64,000 nucleotides of DNA from an uncultured Clostridia bacterium (lineage in GTDB: Bacteria; Bacillota; Clostridia; Christensenellales; Pumilibacteraceae). A program made the translations under genes and the position numbers. The notes below the pieces were generated by a model. The model saw nothing but the letters and a program-made list of their open reading frames with translations. It did not search any database and was not told where the DNA came from. Shown piece by piece: positions 8,975 to 17,021 of the stretch. Numbering within the stretch: the first letter of the stretch is position 1; every line of letters starts with the position of its first letter. The stretch covers positions 1 through 64,000 of the forward strand of contig CALVUQ010000002.1 of assembly GCA_944363615.1 (NCBI GenBank), in the 5' to 3' direction.

Positions 8975-9772
8975 TCAGACGCCGAGTATTTTGTTCAGGA
9001 TGTCGTTAAGCTTAAGGTAACAAGTTTTAAGCTCGTCATAATCGCGGTAACACTCCTTATACACTTCCAGCATTACTGCGACGTCGGGCGTTCTTGAAGC
9101 AAGCTCGCGAAACAGTTTTTCGAAATTGAATTTGCCAGAAAGCGGAAGCACGGGATTCATCTTGTTGTCCATGTCGCAAATATGGACGGTTGCAAGCCTG
9201 TCTTCCATTACGTCAAGAAATTTATAAGGATCTACGTCGCTGTAAAACGCCTGTTTTACGTCAAGAGTGGCCTTAAGCTTGGGACAGTATTGCTTCAGAT
9301 TTCTGAAGAATTCGGGCGTGTTGCAATATGCCCAGTTTACGTTTTCGTAAGCTATTTGCATGCCGTAGCTTTCCGCTATATCGCAAAGCTGATTCAATCG
9401 ATCGCCGAATTTGGGAAAATCTATGTTAAGCGCACGCCGCGGTTTTATAAACGGACCGTGAAAAGTAAGATACTTTGCCCCAAGCACAAATCCCGCGTAA
9501 CATACTTTTCGGAAAATATGCTCCGCATCGTTGCGTATGCGTTCGTAACCGCTGAAAAGCTCGGGCTCGAAACAAGTGCCGTGGGCGTGAATAGAATGTA
9601 CCCTTATATCGCCCTTGCGTTCCTTAAGCGCCTCGACAAAACTCTTTTCGTATTCCGAAAAGGTGTTGAGAAACACCTCCGTAGTGCCGACGCCCATGGA
9701 ACGTAAGATTTCGAAAGTCGCTTCGACGTGTTCCCTCATATAAAAACAAGCCGTTGAAATACCCAGTTTCAT
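8975..9772 (-). CDS. Sugar phosphate isomerase/epimerase (AP-endonuclease 2-type TIM barrel)
   Basis: 265 residues. The start MKLGISTACFY, then HSIHAHGTCFEPEL, YLTFHGPFI, IAYENVNWAYCNTPE, LKATLDVKQAF, VHICDMD and MLEVYKE form the standard strand-end motifs of the xylose-isomerase-like TIM barrel, with metal-ligand Glu, Asp and His. Members isomerise or epimerise keto-sugars, inosose or hydroxypyruvate; the substrate cannot be assigned. It faces the rhamnose cluster tail to tail and has its own promoter, so a link to rhamnose use is possible but not shown. Confidence 0.85.
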   Translation of the reverse strand: MKLGISTACFYMREHVEATFEILRSMGVGTTEVFLNTFSEYEKSFVEALKERKGDIRVHSIHAHGTCFEPELFSGYERIRNDAEHIFRKVCYAGFVLGAKYLTFHGPFIKPRRALNIDFPKFGDRLNQLCDIAESYGMQIAYENVNWAYCNTPEFFRNLKQYCPKLKATLDVKQAFYSDVDPYKFLDVMEDRLATVHICDMDNKMNPVLPLSGKFNFEKLFRELASRTPDVAVMLEVYKECYRDYDELKTCYLKLNDILNKILGV

Positions 9773-9813
9773 TTGGACTCCTTTTGAACAAAACTACATA
9801 AAAATCCTTGAAA

Positions 9814-9842
9814 ATTGTAACACAAGCGCAAATAAATAACAA
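9814..9842 (-). promoter_or_regulatory. Promoter of the TIM-barrel isomerase gene
   Basis: Minus strand -35 TTGTTA (9837-9842), 17-base spacer, -10 TACAAT (9814-9819), about 42 bases before the ATG. AAAGGAG precedes the start. Confidence 0.6.
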
Positions 9843-10319
9843 GCAAAAAACAGTAAAATTTTACCAGAATAATACTTATTTTTAAAATAAATTCCGGTTT
9901 TACCCCGATTTATGTTAGTTTAAGCTTATTTTTACGATTACTTTATAAAAAATCAAATTATAAACACAGCATGCAATCGGTTGCTTGAAAATTTGCCGCG
10001 TCTTTAGAAAAAAAAATTTTCCTTTTCCCCGTCTACTGCAAATAATCAGAATTATATGGACAACCTTTTTTCGGGGATTAAACATGAAAACTTAAGCCGG
10101 ATAGTTTTATATTACCCGTTTAGATATTCCGCCCTTTAGCCTCAGACAAGTTGCGCTATAAACAATTAAGCCGTACCGTAAAAACACTTAAAGCGTTTTT
10201 TAGTTTTAATGTAATTTTCTCTGCGTGGATAGAATTTAATTTATGTCGTTTTGTATTGCTTCAGAATAAAAACTTTATCTTTTACCTCAAACAGGCGCAA
10301 TTAAATCGCAAAACACGGC
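9843..10319. other. AT-rich intergenic stretch, nothing recognised
   Basis: About 480 bases between the divergent-ended isomerase gene and the pgi terminator. It is AT-rich. The only ORF crossing it (87 codons, plus strand, from 10151) has no ribosome binding site and runs into the pgi terminator and pgi itself. I see no RNA gene or repeat. Confidence 0.5.
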
Positions 10320-10321
10320 AT

Positions 10322-10354
10322 AAAAACAAAGACCCGCGACGTAAACGCGCGGGC
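10322..10354 (-). terminator. Terminator downstream of pgi
   Basis: On the minus strand the stem CCCGCG / CGCGGG with a 9-base loop is followed by TTTGTTTTT. It starts about 20 bases after the pgi stop. Confidence 0.8.
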
Positions 10355-10373
10355 CTTTGCCGTAAAACCGTTA

Positions 10374-11768
10374 TCAGCCGATTGTATATTCGGATTTTTT
10401 GGGAGAAGCGTTGATCTCTTCCATTTTAGCTTCGTAACCCTTTCTTCCGAGCATAGCAAACGTGGCTTTTTTACCCTCCTCCACACCGGGCTGGTTGAAG
10501 GCGTCGATGTTAAGCAGTGCGCCGGCAAAAGCGGTTTCATACATGAAATACATCAACAGTTCGCCAATCGTTTCTTCGTTTACCTCCGGCAAAGTGACGG
10601 TAAAGTTAGCCCTTTTTGCCTTTTTAAGCGCAAACTCGGTGGCTTTTCTTTCGGCGTTTATAAGTTCGTTAAGAGTGTGGCCTTTAAGGAAGTCGCACAT
10701 TTCAGGTTCCTTATCGTCGGCAATCACCACTTTGTCGCGGTAATTTTCCACCGCAAGGAAGGTAACTACCTTGTCGAAAGGCCCTTCGGTGTAAAGCTGG
10801 ACCTGGCTGTGCTGGTCGGTGACGCCCAACGCCTTTGCGGGAGTCTGTCCTGCGTTTACCGTTTTGCCGTCAAGGTCAACGGCTTTACCTAAGGACTCCG
10901 CCCACAGCTGGCAGTAAAAGTCCGCCATATACTTAAGGCTGTCCGCATAAGGCATAAGCACGCTGATGTTGCAGCCTTTTTTCATATATTCGCACTGGAG
11001 GAATGCGGAAAGAAGCGCGGGATTTTTCCTTACGTCGCTTTCGGCGCTTACCCTGCTTAACTCCGCCGCGCCTTTAAGCATAGCCTTTATGTCAAGGCCC
11101 AGAACGGCAAACGGCACAAGTCCCACGGGGCAGAGCACCGAAAATCTGCCGCCCACGCCAGCGCCGACGCCGTAAATTTTAAATCCTTCCTTTACGGCCG
11201 TGTTGTAAAGCGTGCCCTTGCCTATCGTGGTTGTAACGATGATGTGTTTTTTAGCCTCTTCTTTTCCCAGTTCTTTTTTAAGAAGCGAATAAAGAATGAG
11301 GAACTGGCTTAAAGTTTCGCTGGTTTCGCCGCTTTTCGTTACCACATTGAAGTAAGCGGTTTTAAGGTCTATGACGTCCAAAAGAGCTTTCATGCGCTCG
11401 GGGTCGACGTTGTCTTCGACGTACAGTTTAGGCGCCTTGCGTTTTTCCTTGGGAAGCTCGTTATGATGAAGGTGTAAAAGCGCGGTAGCGACCGAAAGAG
11501 GGCCCAGCGCGCTTCCGCCGATACCGAACAGCACAAAACTGTCCGCCTTTTTACCCACTTCACCGCAGTAGGAAATCATCTCGTCAAGGTAGTCTTCGTT
11601 GACGAAAGGAAGATCGCACCACTCCTGCCAACCCTTGCCGCGATTGTCCATAACGGTTTTAAAAGCCTTTGCGATGCTGTCCGCTTCCTTTTCGAACACG
11701 CAGGAGCAAACGCCCTTGTCGCCGATGGCGTCGGTCATCATGTTGTTGTAGTCGAATTTAAGGTTCAT
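10374..11768 (-). CDS. pgi: Glucose-6-phosphate isomerase
   Basis: 464 residues, the length of Firmicute PGI. Motifs are FGIGGSALGP (phosphate-binding loop), VVTKSGETSETLSQF, GVGGRFSVLCPVGL (family signature 1-like), the catalytic Glu in QLWAESLGKA and the C-terminal INAFNQPGVEEGKK (signature 2-like) with the catalytic Lys. It interconverts glucose-6-phosphate and fructose-6-phosphate. The start has AAGGAG 7 bases upstream. It lies 91 bases after hpf on the same strand, with a long hairpin in the gap, and ends in a clear terminator. Confidence 0.97.
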   Translation of the reverse strand: MNLKFDYNNMMTDAIGDKGVCSCVFEKEADSIAKAFKTVMDNRGKGWQEWCDLPFVNEDYLDEMISYCGEVGKKADSFVLFGIGGSALGPLSVATALLHLHHNELPKEKRKAPKLYVEDNVDPERMKALLDVIDLKTAYFNVVTKSGETSETLSQFLILYSLLKKELGKEEAKKHIIVTTTIGKGTLYNTAVKEGFKIYGVGAGVGGRFSVLCPVGLVPFAVLGLDIKAMLKGAAELSRVSAESDVRKNPALLSAFLQCEYMKKGCNISVLMPYADSLKYMADFYCQLWAESLGKAVDLDGKTVNAGQTPAKALGVTDQHSQVQLYTEGPFDKVVTFLAVENYRDKVVIADDKEPEMCDFLKGHTLNELINAERKATEFALKKAKRANFTVTLPEVNEETIGELLMYFMYETAFAGALLNIDAFNQPGVEEGKKATFAMLGRKGYEAKMEEINASPKKSEYTIG

Positions 11769-11800
11769 ATATGTCTCCTTATGTAAAAGTATTTTTTCAT

Positions 11801-11843
11801 AATTCGGGGGCGACGGTATAACCGAACGCCCCTTAAACGAATT
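11801..11843. other. Long hairpin between hpf and pgi
   Basis: AATTCG / CGAATT, GGGGCG / CGCCCC and CGGT / ACCG form three stacked stem segments around a 3-base loop, separated by small bulges. On the minus strand (the direction of hpf to pgi) no T-run follows. On the plus strand a T-run does (11846-11852). It may be a processing or partial-termination site in the hpf-pgi transcript. Confidence 0.5.
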
Positions 11844-11859
11844 CTGTTTTTTTGGCGAA

Positions 11860-12390
11860 TTATCTTACCGCTTCGATAAGACCGTAATCCCCGTCGTTAC
11901 GCGCGTAAAGCACGTTTACGTTGCCCGTGGATTTATTTGCAAACACATAAAAGTCGTGACCGACAAGTTCCATTTCCTCAATCGCGTCTTCCACCGTCAT
12001 GGGCACAAGCACGTAGGATTTGGAACGGACGACTTTCTTTTCGGGCTCCTTAACCGTCTCTTCCACAATGGGAAGCGCAAAATCAAGCTCCTTAATCTTA
12101 AACTTTTTGGATTTGATTTTGTCGTGGTGACGAATAATCTGTTTTTCCAGCTTGGGGATAGCAAGGTCGATGTTCTCGTACATGTTGCCGCCGGCGACTT
12201 CCGCACGGACTATTCCGCCGGTGACGGAAATGGTAATTTCAAGCGTTTCGACGTCCTTGGACTTTTTAAGCAGTATTCTTGCTTTGGTGTCGTCGTCGAA
12301 GAACTTGTCAAGCTTATCCACTTTGCGGGTGATGATGTCCTTAAGCTTGTCGCTTGCGTTGTAGTTTTTACACAGAAATTCAATTTTCAT
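11860..12390 (-). CDS. hpf: Ribosome hibernation promoting factor, long form
   Basis: 176 residues from the ATG at 12390, chosen because AAGGGGGC lies 6 bases upstream and the protein then starts MKIEFLCKNYNASDKLKD, the normal S30AE N-terminus. Residues about 1-100 are the S30AE domain that binds the 30S decoding region. Residues about 115-176 are the C-terminal dimerisation domain (SKSYVLVPMTVEDAIEEMEL, then HDFYVFANK and VNVLYARNDGDYGLIE). Long HPF dimerises 70S ribosomes into inactive 100S particles in stationary phase. It has its own strong promoter although it follows clpC closely. Confidence 0.96.
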   Translation of the reverse strand: MKIEFLCKNYNASDKLKDIITRKVDKLDKFFDDDTKARILLKKSKDVETLEITISVTGGIVRAEVAGGNMYENIDLAIPKLEKQIIRHHDKIKSKKFKIKELDFALPIVEETVKEPEKKVVRSKSYVLVPMTVEDAIEEMELVGHDFYVFANKSTGNVNVLYARNDGDYGLIEAVR

Positions 12391-12444
12391 GATAATGCCC
12401 CCTTGCTTTATGAGTATTGCGGATAATTGCCTTATCCTGTAAAA

Positions 12445-12473
12445 AGTATAACACAATTCCGCCCTAAAGTAAA
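12445..12473 (-). promoter_or_regulatory. Promoter of hpf
   Basis: Minus strand -35 TTTACT (12468-12473), 17-base spacer, -10 TATACT (12445-12450). A small hairpin GGATAA / TTATCC (12421-12437) lies in the leader. Confidence 0.7.
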
Positions 12474-12482
12474 TAGGTTTTT

Positions 12483-14906
12483 TTATTTTATTTTAATTTG
12501 ACCGTTTTCTATGTCAACGTGCACGGTGGAATTTTCGCGAATCTTTCCCGAAATCAATCCTTCCGCGATATTATCCTCGATGTTCTGTTCGATAACTCTG
12601 CGAAGCGGACGCGCGCCGTACTCTATGTCGTAGCCCTTGTCCACGATGTAATCAAGCGCTTTCGGCGTAATGTCCAGAGTTATGCCGCGCTCCGACAGCG
12701 TTTTTTCGAACTTATCCAGCATAATGCCCGCAATTCTGCCGATGTCCTCCCTCTTCAGCGAATGGAAGAAACATACGACGTCGATACGGTTCAGAAATTC
12801 GGGCTTGAAATGACGCTTCAGCGCCGCAGTCAGAATTTCCTCGGTTCGTTTGTCGTCGGCGTTGACTTCGCCTGAATTAACCGAGAATCCCAAGGCGCGC
12901 GGCGCGGCTTTGAGTTCTGCCACACCCACGTTGCTGGTCATTATTATAATGGTGTTTTTAAAGCTTACGGTACGGCCCTGCGAATCGGTGACTCTTCCGT
13001 CGTCCAGCATCTGAAGCAGAATATTGTATATATCGGGATGAGCCTTTTCTATTTCGTCGAACAATACGACCGAATAGGGCTTACGCCTTACCGCCTCGGT
13101 AAGAATTCCGCCGTCGTCAAACCCCACGTATCCCGGAGGCGCGCCGATAAGCTTGGATACGGAATGAGCCTCCATATACTCCGACATATCGATGCGGATT
13201 ATAGCGTTTTCGTCGTCGAACATTGCTTCCGACAGCGCTTTCGTAAGCTCGGTTTTTCCCACGCCCGTGGGACCCAGGAACAAAAAGCTGCCTATGGGAC
13301 GGGACGGATCCTTAAGCCCTGCACGTGCGCGGCGAATCGCCTTTGCGACGGCGTTTACGGCCTGATCCTGGCCTATTACGCGCTTATGCAGTATTTCCTC
13401 AAGGTGCATAAGGCGCTGGGACTCGCTTTCGGACAGCCTTGTTACGGGAATTTTGGTCCATTTGGACACTATTTCGGCAATCTGTTCCGGGCCGATGACG
13501 CAGGAGTCGTGCTCGGCCGAGCGGTACCAGTTAAGTCTGTTCTCGTCGATTTTCTTCTTAAGTTCCATACAGCGGCGCTTGTATTCGTCGGCAAGTTCGT
13601 ACTCCTCGCGGCGCACGGCGTCCACTTTCTTCTGCTCAAGCGATTTAAGCTCCGCCTCCATATCTTTCTGAGAGTCGGGTACGGTGTTTCCGCTTACTTT
13701 GGCGCGGCTCATAGCCTCGTCTATAAGGTCAATCGCCTTGTCGGGAAGAAAACGGTCGGTTATATAGCGGTCGCTTAGCTTTGCCGCCGCCTCGATCGCT
13801 GCGTCCGACAGCTTAACTTTATGGAAAGTCTCGTAATTTTCCTTGAGCCCTTTAAGTATCTCGATCGTTTCTTCCACCGTGGGCGGATTGACTATAATGG
13901 GCTGGAAACGCCTTTCAAGCGCCTTGTCCTTTTCAATGAATTTACGGTATTCCTCCGTGGTGGTGGCGCCTATGGTCTGAAGTTCGCCTCGGGCAAGGTA
14001 AGGCTTCAATATGTCCGCGGGAGAAACCTCCCCTTCCTTTGAGCCCGCCTGCGCAAGAGTGTGCAGCTCGTCTATAAATACGATTATGTTGCCGTTGTCG
14101 CGGATAAGGTCTATTGCGTTTTTAAGCTTTTCTTCCAGCGCGCCGCGATATTTTGTTCCCGCCACAAGGCTGCCTATATCCATGGAAAAGATTATCTTAT
14201 CCTTAAGCAGCTCCGGCACGTTGCCTTCCACTATGGCTTTCGCCAGGCCTTCCACCACCGCGCTTTTGCCTACGCCCGGCTCACCTATCAACACGGGATT
14301 GTTTTTCGTCTTGCGGCACAGTATCTGTATTATGCGCTCGATTTCCTCTTTTCTGCCTATTATGGGATCTATTTTATGCTCCCGCGCGCGTTTGGTTATA
14401 TCCACGCCCATGTCCGCAAGCTGTCCGGGAAGTTCCCCGCCCGAAGCGTTTTCCCCGTTTTCTCCGCCCTCGTCTGCGCCGGCGGCAAGTATGGCCTTAA
14501 GCCTTTCCATAAGCTCCGGTATATTTATTTTAAAGTAGTCGCGAAGTATGCCCGAAGCAAGGCTGCCCTGATCCAGCAACATGCAGTAAAGGAAATGCTC
14601 GGTACCCACGGCGGTTCTTCCCAAGCTTTGGCACAGACGGAAAGCCGTCTGAAACATGGCTTTAACCCTGCCGGTATAGTCCGCCTCTCCCATAAGCATG
14701 ACGTGCATGGATTCCGAGAACAATTCGTCCGCAAAAGAAAGATCCACGCCGCGTTCCTTTAAAAGTTTACCTGCCGTGCAATCCGTGTTTTTTATAAGTC
14801 CGTATAATATATGTTCCGTCCCGATTTCGGGATTTGCGTATTTTTTTGCAGCCGCCCTTGCGTCTTTAAGCACGCGGTCGAGATTTTCGGTAACTGCGTA
14901 TTTCAT
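12483..14906 (-). CDS. clpC: ClpC-type AAA+ protease ATPase
   Basis: 807 residues. It has an N-terminal double Clp-N repeat (about 1-145) and a first AAA domain with Walker A GEPGVGKSAVVEG (about 210) and Walker B FIDELHTL. A UVR-type coiled segment (about 420-455, EYELADEYKRRCMELKKKID) follows, then a second AAA domain with Walker A GPTGVGKTELTK (about 543). A ClpP-contact LGF motif (ALGFS) and a C-terminal D2-small domain complete it. The protein unfolds substrates, including arginine-phosphorylated proteins marked by McsB, for ClpP. It sits downstream of mcsA-mcsB but 304 bases away. The leader can fold over the ribosome binding site (14915-14946). Confidence 0.97.
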   Translation of the reverse strand: MKYAVTENLDRVLKDARAAAKKYANPEIGTEHILYGLIKNTDCTAGKLLKERGVDLSFADELFSESMHVMLMGEADYTGRVKAMFQTAFRLCQSLGRTAVGTEHFLYCMLLDQGSLASGILRDYFKINIPELMERLKAILAAGADEGGENGENASGGELPGQLADMGVDITKRAREHKIDPIIGRKEEIERIIQILCRKTKNNPVLIGEPGVGKSAVVEGLAKAIVEGNVPELLKDKIIFSMDIGSLVAGTKYRGALEEKLKNAIDLIRDNGNIIVFIDELHTLAQAGSKEGEVSPADILKPYLARGELQTIGATTTEEYRKFIEKDKALERRFQPIIVNPPTVEETIEILKGLKENYETFHKVKLSDAAIEAAAKLSDRYITDRFLPDKAIDLIDEAMSRAKVSGNTVPDSQKDMEAELKSLEQKKVDAVRREEYELADEYKRRCMELKKKIDENRLNWYRSAEHDSCVIGPEQIAEIVSKWTKIPVTRLSESESQRLMHLEEILHKRVIGQDQAVNAVAKAIRRARAGLKDPSRPIGSFLFLGPTGVGKTELTKALSEAMFDDENAIIRIDMSEYMEAHSVSKLIGAPPGYVGFDDGGILTEAVRRKPYSVVLFDEIEKAHPDIYNILLQMLDDGRVTDSQGRTVSFKNTIIIMTSNVGVAELKAAPRALGFSVNSGEVNADDKRTEEILTAALKRHFKPEFLNRIDVVCFFHSLKREDIGRIAGIMLDKFEKTLSERGITLDITPKALDYIVDKGYDIEYGARPLRRVIEQNIEDNIAEGLISGKIRENSTVHVDIENGQIKIK

Positions 14907-15210
14907 AATATAATTCTCCTTTTTTGAAAGCTTTTCCGTAAGGAGACGGTATTCTTTTGCAGATTTGCCCCCTTAAAGATAAAGCCGATTAAAAATTTTG
15001 TCCGATTGTGCGGATAGACAGAATTCGGTTTGAAGTTGACTTTTCGTCCCGATTCGATTGATGCGCCCGTTTTATGGCGCGTTGATTCCGATAAGTTTGT
15101 TTTTATAATTTCTGTTTGTGACGAGTTGACTTTGTAAAAGTTTGTTTAATGTTTATTGTGACCGGTTGACTTTGCGTTTACATATTATAAAGGCGTTTTA
15201 TAAAGGCGTT
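14907..15210 (-). other. mcsB-clpC intergenic region with direct repeats
   Basis: No gene. It holds three copies of AAAGTCAAC on the minus strand (15165-15173, 15125-15133, 15035-15043). The first two belong to 16-base units beginning AAAGTCAAC and ending GTCAC (14 of 16 identical) placed exactly 40 bases apart. Near the mcsB stop there is a short tandem repeat (TTATAAAGGCG twice, 15186-15208). No consensus CtsR double heptad is seen. Confidence 0.7.
14915..14946 (-). promoter_or_regulatory. Hairpin sequestering the clpC ribosome binding site
   Basis: The clpC Shine-Dalgarno AAGGAGA (14915-14921, 8 bases before the ATG) is perfectly complementary to TCTCCTT 18 bases upstream (14940-14946). 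The loop itself contains the self-complementary AAAGCTTT. Such a 7-bp stem could melt on heating; that function is inference. Confidence 0.5.
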
Positions 15211-16212
15211 TCAGCCCACGATTTCCTTAAGCGCCTCACGTACGCATTCCGCGCGGTAAACGTCGCGTTCCTCGGGCGTGTTAAGCGGTCTGTCCGCCGC
15301 GCTTATAAGGTTATACGGCTGAAGCGACGTCATAAGCTCATCCAGCGCGAAAACTCTTTTCACGGGGATAAGCTTGTAATAAGCGCCCAGCTTAATAAAC
15401 GCGAAATAACGGATAAGTTCCTGATTCGAAAGGCGGTAGGCGTTTGCCGCAATGCCGTAAGCGCGCATGATTTCGTCCTTAACGGAGATTTCGCGAGTGG
15501 CGATAAGAAATTCCCGCGCGCGCTCCTCCGCCTCCGACAAGTGATTTACGGCGGTGCGGACAAGTCCCAGTATGTCGTTTTCCGTAAGTCCCAGCGTCCT
15601 GCGATTGGAAATCTGATAGATGAACCCTATGGCGTCGCTGCCCTCACCGTAAACGCCGCGTAAGGCAATGTTAAGCATGCCCAAAGCATTGACGCTTTGC
15701 ATAAGAGTGTCAGTGATAGTAAGCGCGGGCAGAAACATCATTACCGACGCGCGCATACCTGTCCCGAGATTTGTGGGACAAGCCGTAAGATACCCCAGTC
15801 TTTCGCTGAAAGCGAATTGAGCGTTTTCTCCGATGCGGTCGTCAAGACCGTCCACAAGCCTGTAAGCTTCTTCCAGCTTAAGCCCGCTTAAAATAACCTG
15901 CTCCCGCACATGGTCTTCTTCGTTAAGCATTACGCTTAAGGTTTCGTCGTCGCCCACGATTACGCTGCCGAACGGGCATGACGCGACAAGCTCCTTGCTG
16001 ATGAGATGTTTTTCCACAAGCGCGCCCGCCTCCGACTCGTTAAGCCGAGCGATGTTGTACAGCTTGTAGCCTTTCCCGAGCGCTTCGTACACTTTGCCCG
16101 CGACTACGTTTGCCTGACCTGCGCCGATTTTGGACGGGAAAGGAATACCCTTAAGGTTACGGGCGAGTCTTACGCGAGTACTGATTACCGAATCTTTCAT
16201 GTTTTCCGTCAC
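15211..16212 (-). CDS. mcsB: Protein arginine kinase McsB
   Basis: 333 residues, phosphagen-kinase fold. The N-terminal STRVRLARNLKGIPFPSK is the family motif, SCPFGSVIVGDDETLSVMLNEEDHVREQVI carries the NEEDH substrate loop, and CPTNLGTGMRASVMMFLPAL carries the conserved CPTNLGTG segment. McsB phosphorylates arginines on damaged proteins and on the CtsR repressor, targeting proteins to ClpCP. Here it follows mcsA by 14 bases, the usual arrangement, but no ctsR precedes the pair. Confidence 0.95.
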   Translation of the reverse strand: MTENMKDSVISTRVRLARNLKGIPFPSKIGAGQANVVAGKVYEALGKGYKLYNIARLNESEAGALVEKHLISKELVASCPFGSVIVGDDETLSVMLNEEDHVREQVILSGLKLEEAYRLVDGLDDRIGENAQFAFSERLGYLTACPTNLGTGMRASVMMFLPALTITDTLMQSVNALGMLNIALRGVYGEGSDAIGFIYQISNRRTLGLTENDILGLVRTAVNHLSEAEERAREFLIATREISVKDEIMRAYGIAANAYRLSNQELIRYFAFIKLGAYYKLIPVKRVFALDELMTSLQPYNLISAADRPLNTPEERDVYRAECVREALKEIVG

Positions 16213-16226
16213 GTAAAATCCCCTCC

Positions 16227-16706
16227 TTAAACGCCCTGAGATTCGTTTTTCAGCTTTTTGAGCTTAAGATTTATTTTGGCGGCGCGCTCGTAGTCCTCCG
16301 CGTCCACGGCTTTTTTAAGTTCCGCTTTAAGTCGGGCGTACTCTCCCTCCACGGTGGAAGCGGCGACCGAAGGCATCTTGCCGACATGGATAAGTCCCTG
16401 CTGCATCTGCGAAACGCGCGGAAGTATCAGGTTTGCAAATTCTTTGTAACAGTTTTCGCACCCCACGTAGCCGGTATTCAGAAACTCCTCCTCGGTAGTG
16501 CCGCACTCCCTGCACACCCGCTTTTTCTTAGCCGTACCGAACGCGGAAGAAAAATCCGAAAAAAAGGCGTTGGCAAAATCGCTTTTGCCGCCCGTCACGA
16601 ATTTCCTTCTGCACTCGGAGCATAGATGCGTTTCGGTCTTTATACCGTTATATTGTCTTATGGTATGATAAGTAGCTTCGTTTTTTTTGCAAGCATCGCA
16701 AAGCAT
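16227..16706 (-). CDS. mcsA: McsA, zinc-binding activator of McsB
   Basis: 159 residues. There are two zinc-binding four-cysteine sets: CDAC with CSEC (residues about 3-32) and CREC with CENC (about 59-83). A C-terminal UVR motif (about 125-155, ARLKAELKKAVDAEDYERAA) follows. McsA binds and activates the arginine kinase McsB. It is the first gene of the mcsA-mcsB pair, directly behind a near-consensus promoter. In most Firmicutes ctsR would lie just upstream; here that space (16707-17021) has no ORF of that kind. Confidence 0.93.
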   Translation of the reverse strand: MLCDACKKNEATYHTIRQYNGIKTETHLCSECRRKFVTGGKSDFANAFFSDFSSAFGTAKKKRVCRECGTTEEEFLNTGYVGCENCYKEFANLILPRVSQMQQGLIHVGKMPSVAASTVEGEYARLKAELKKAVDAEDYERAAKINLKLKKLKNESQGV

Positions 16707-16744
16707 TAAAGTTTTTCCACCTCTTTCGGTTTTACTTTTGACAT

Positions 16745-16773
16745 ATTATATATTACGCTTTCGGCTAAGTCAA
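16745..16773 (-). promoter_or_regulatory. Promoter of mcsA-mcsB
   Basis: Minus strand -35 TTGACT (16768-16773), 17-base spacer, -10 TATAAT (16745-16750). The start codon lies about 40 bases downstream. No tandem CtsR heptads overlap it. Confidence 0.8.
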
Positions 16774-16895
16774 ATATTTTAACGAAATTTTATTTATAGA
16801 TTTTTAACCCCATAACGCTTGCCGAGTCGAGTCCCGAAACCTACTTTTTTATCAAAAAAATTCATTAAATCTGCCCCTTTATGACCGCTGTTTGC

Positions 16896-16923
16896 TTGCA
16901 AATTTCCTTTTTCTGCGTATAAT
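16896..16923 (+). promoter_or_regulatory. Promoter of the CaCA antiporter gene
   Basis: -35 TTGCAA (16896-16901), 16-base spacer, -10 TATAAT (16918-16923), about 100 bases before the ATG at 17022. Confidence 0.6.
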
Positions 16924-17021
16924 ATTGTCTTAACTCAAATACAAATATAATATCGGTTCGGCTTGTCCCAGGACAAAAAGCCGTACAACGAAAAACGTCA
17001 GAAACAGGAAGTAACGACAAA

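Noticed and set aside
10151..10414. 87-codon plus-strand ORF before pgi
   Set aside because: No ribosome binding site, crosses the pgi terminator and the pgi 3-prime end, no motif.
15035..15173. AAAGTCAAC repeats as CtsR operators
   Set aside because: CtsR needs two RGTCAAA heptads three bases apart in tandem; these copies stand alone 40 and 90 bases apart.
16790..16850. Stretch with GAGTCGAGTCCCG resembling a tRNA T-arm
   Set aside because: No matching acceptor stem, D-arm or anticodon arm can be built around it.
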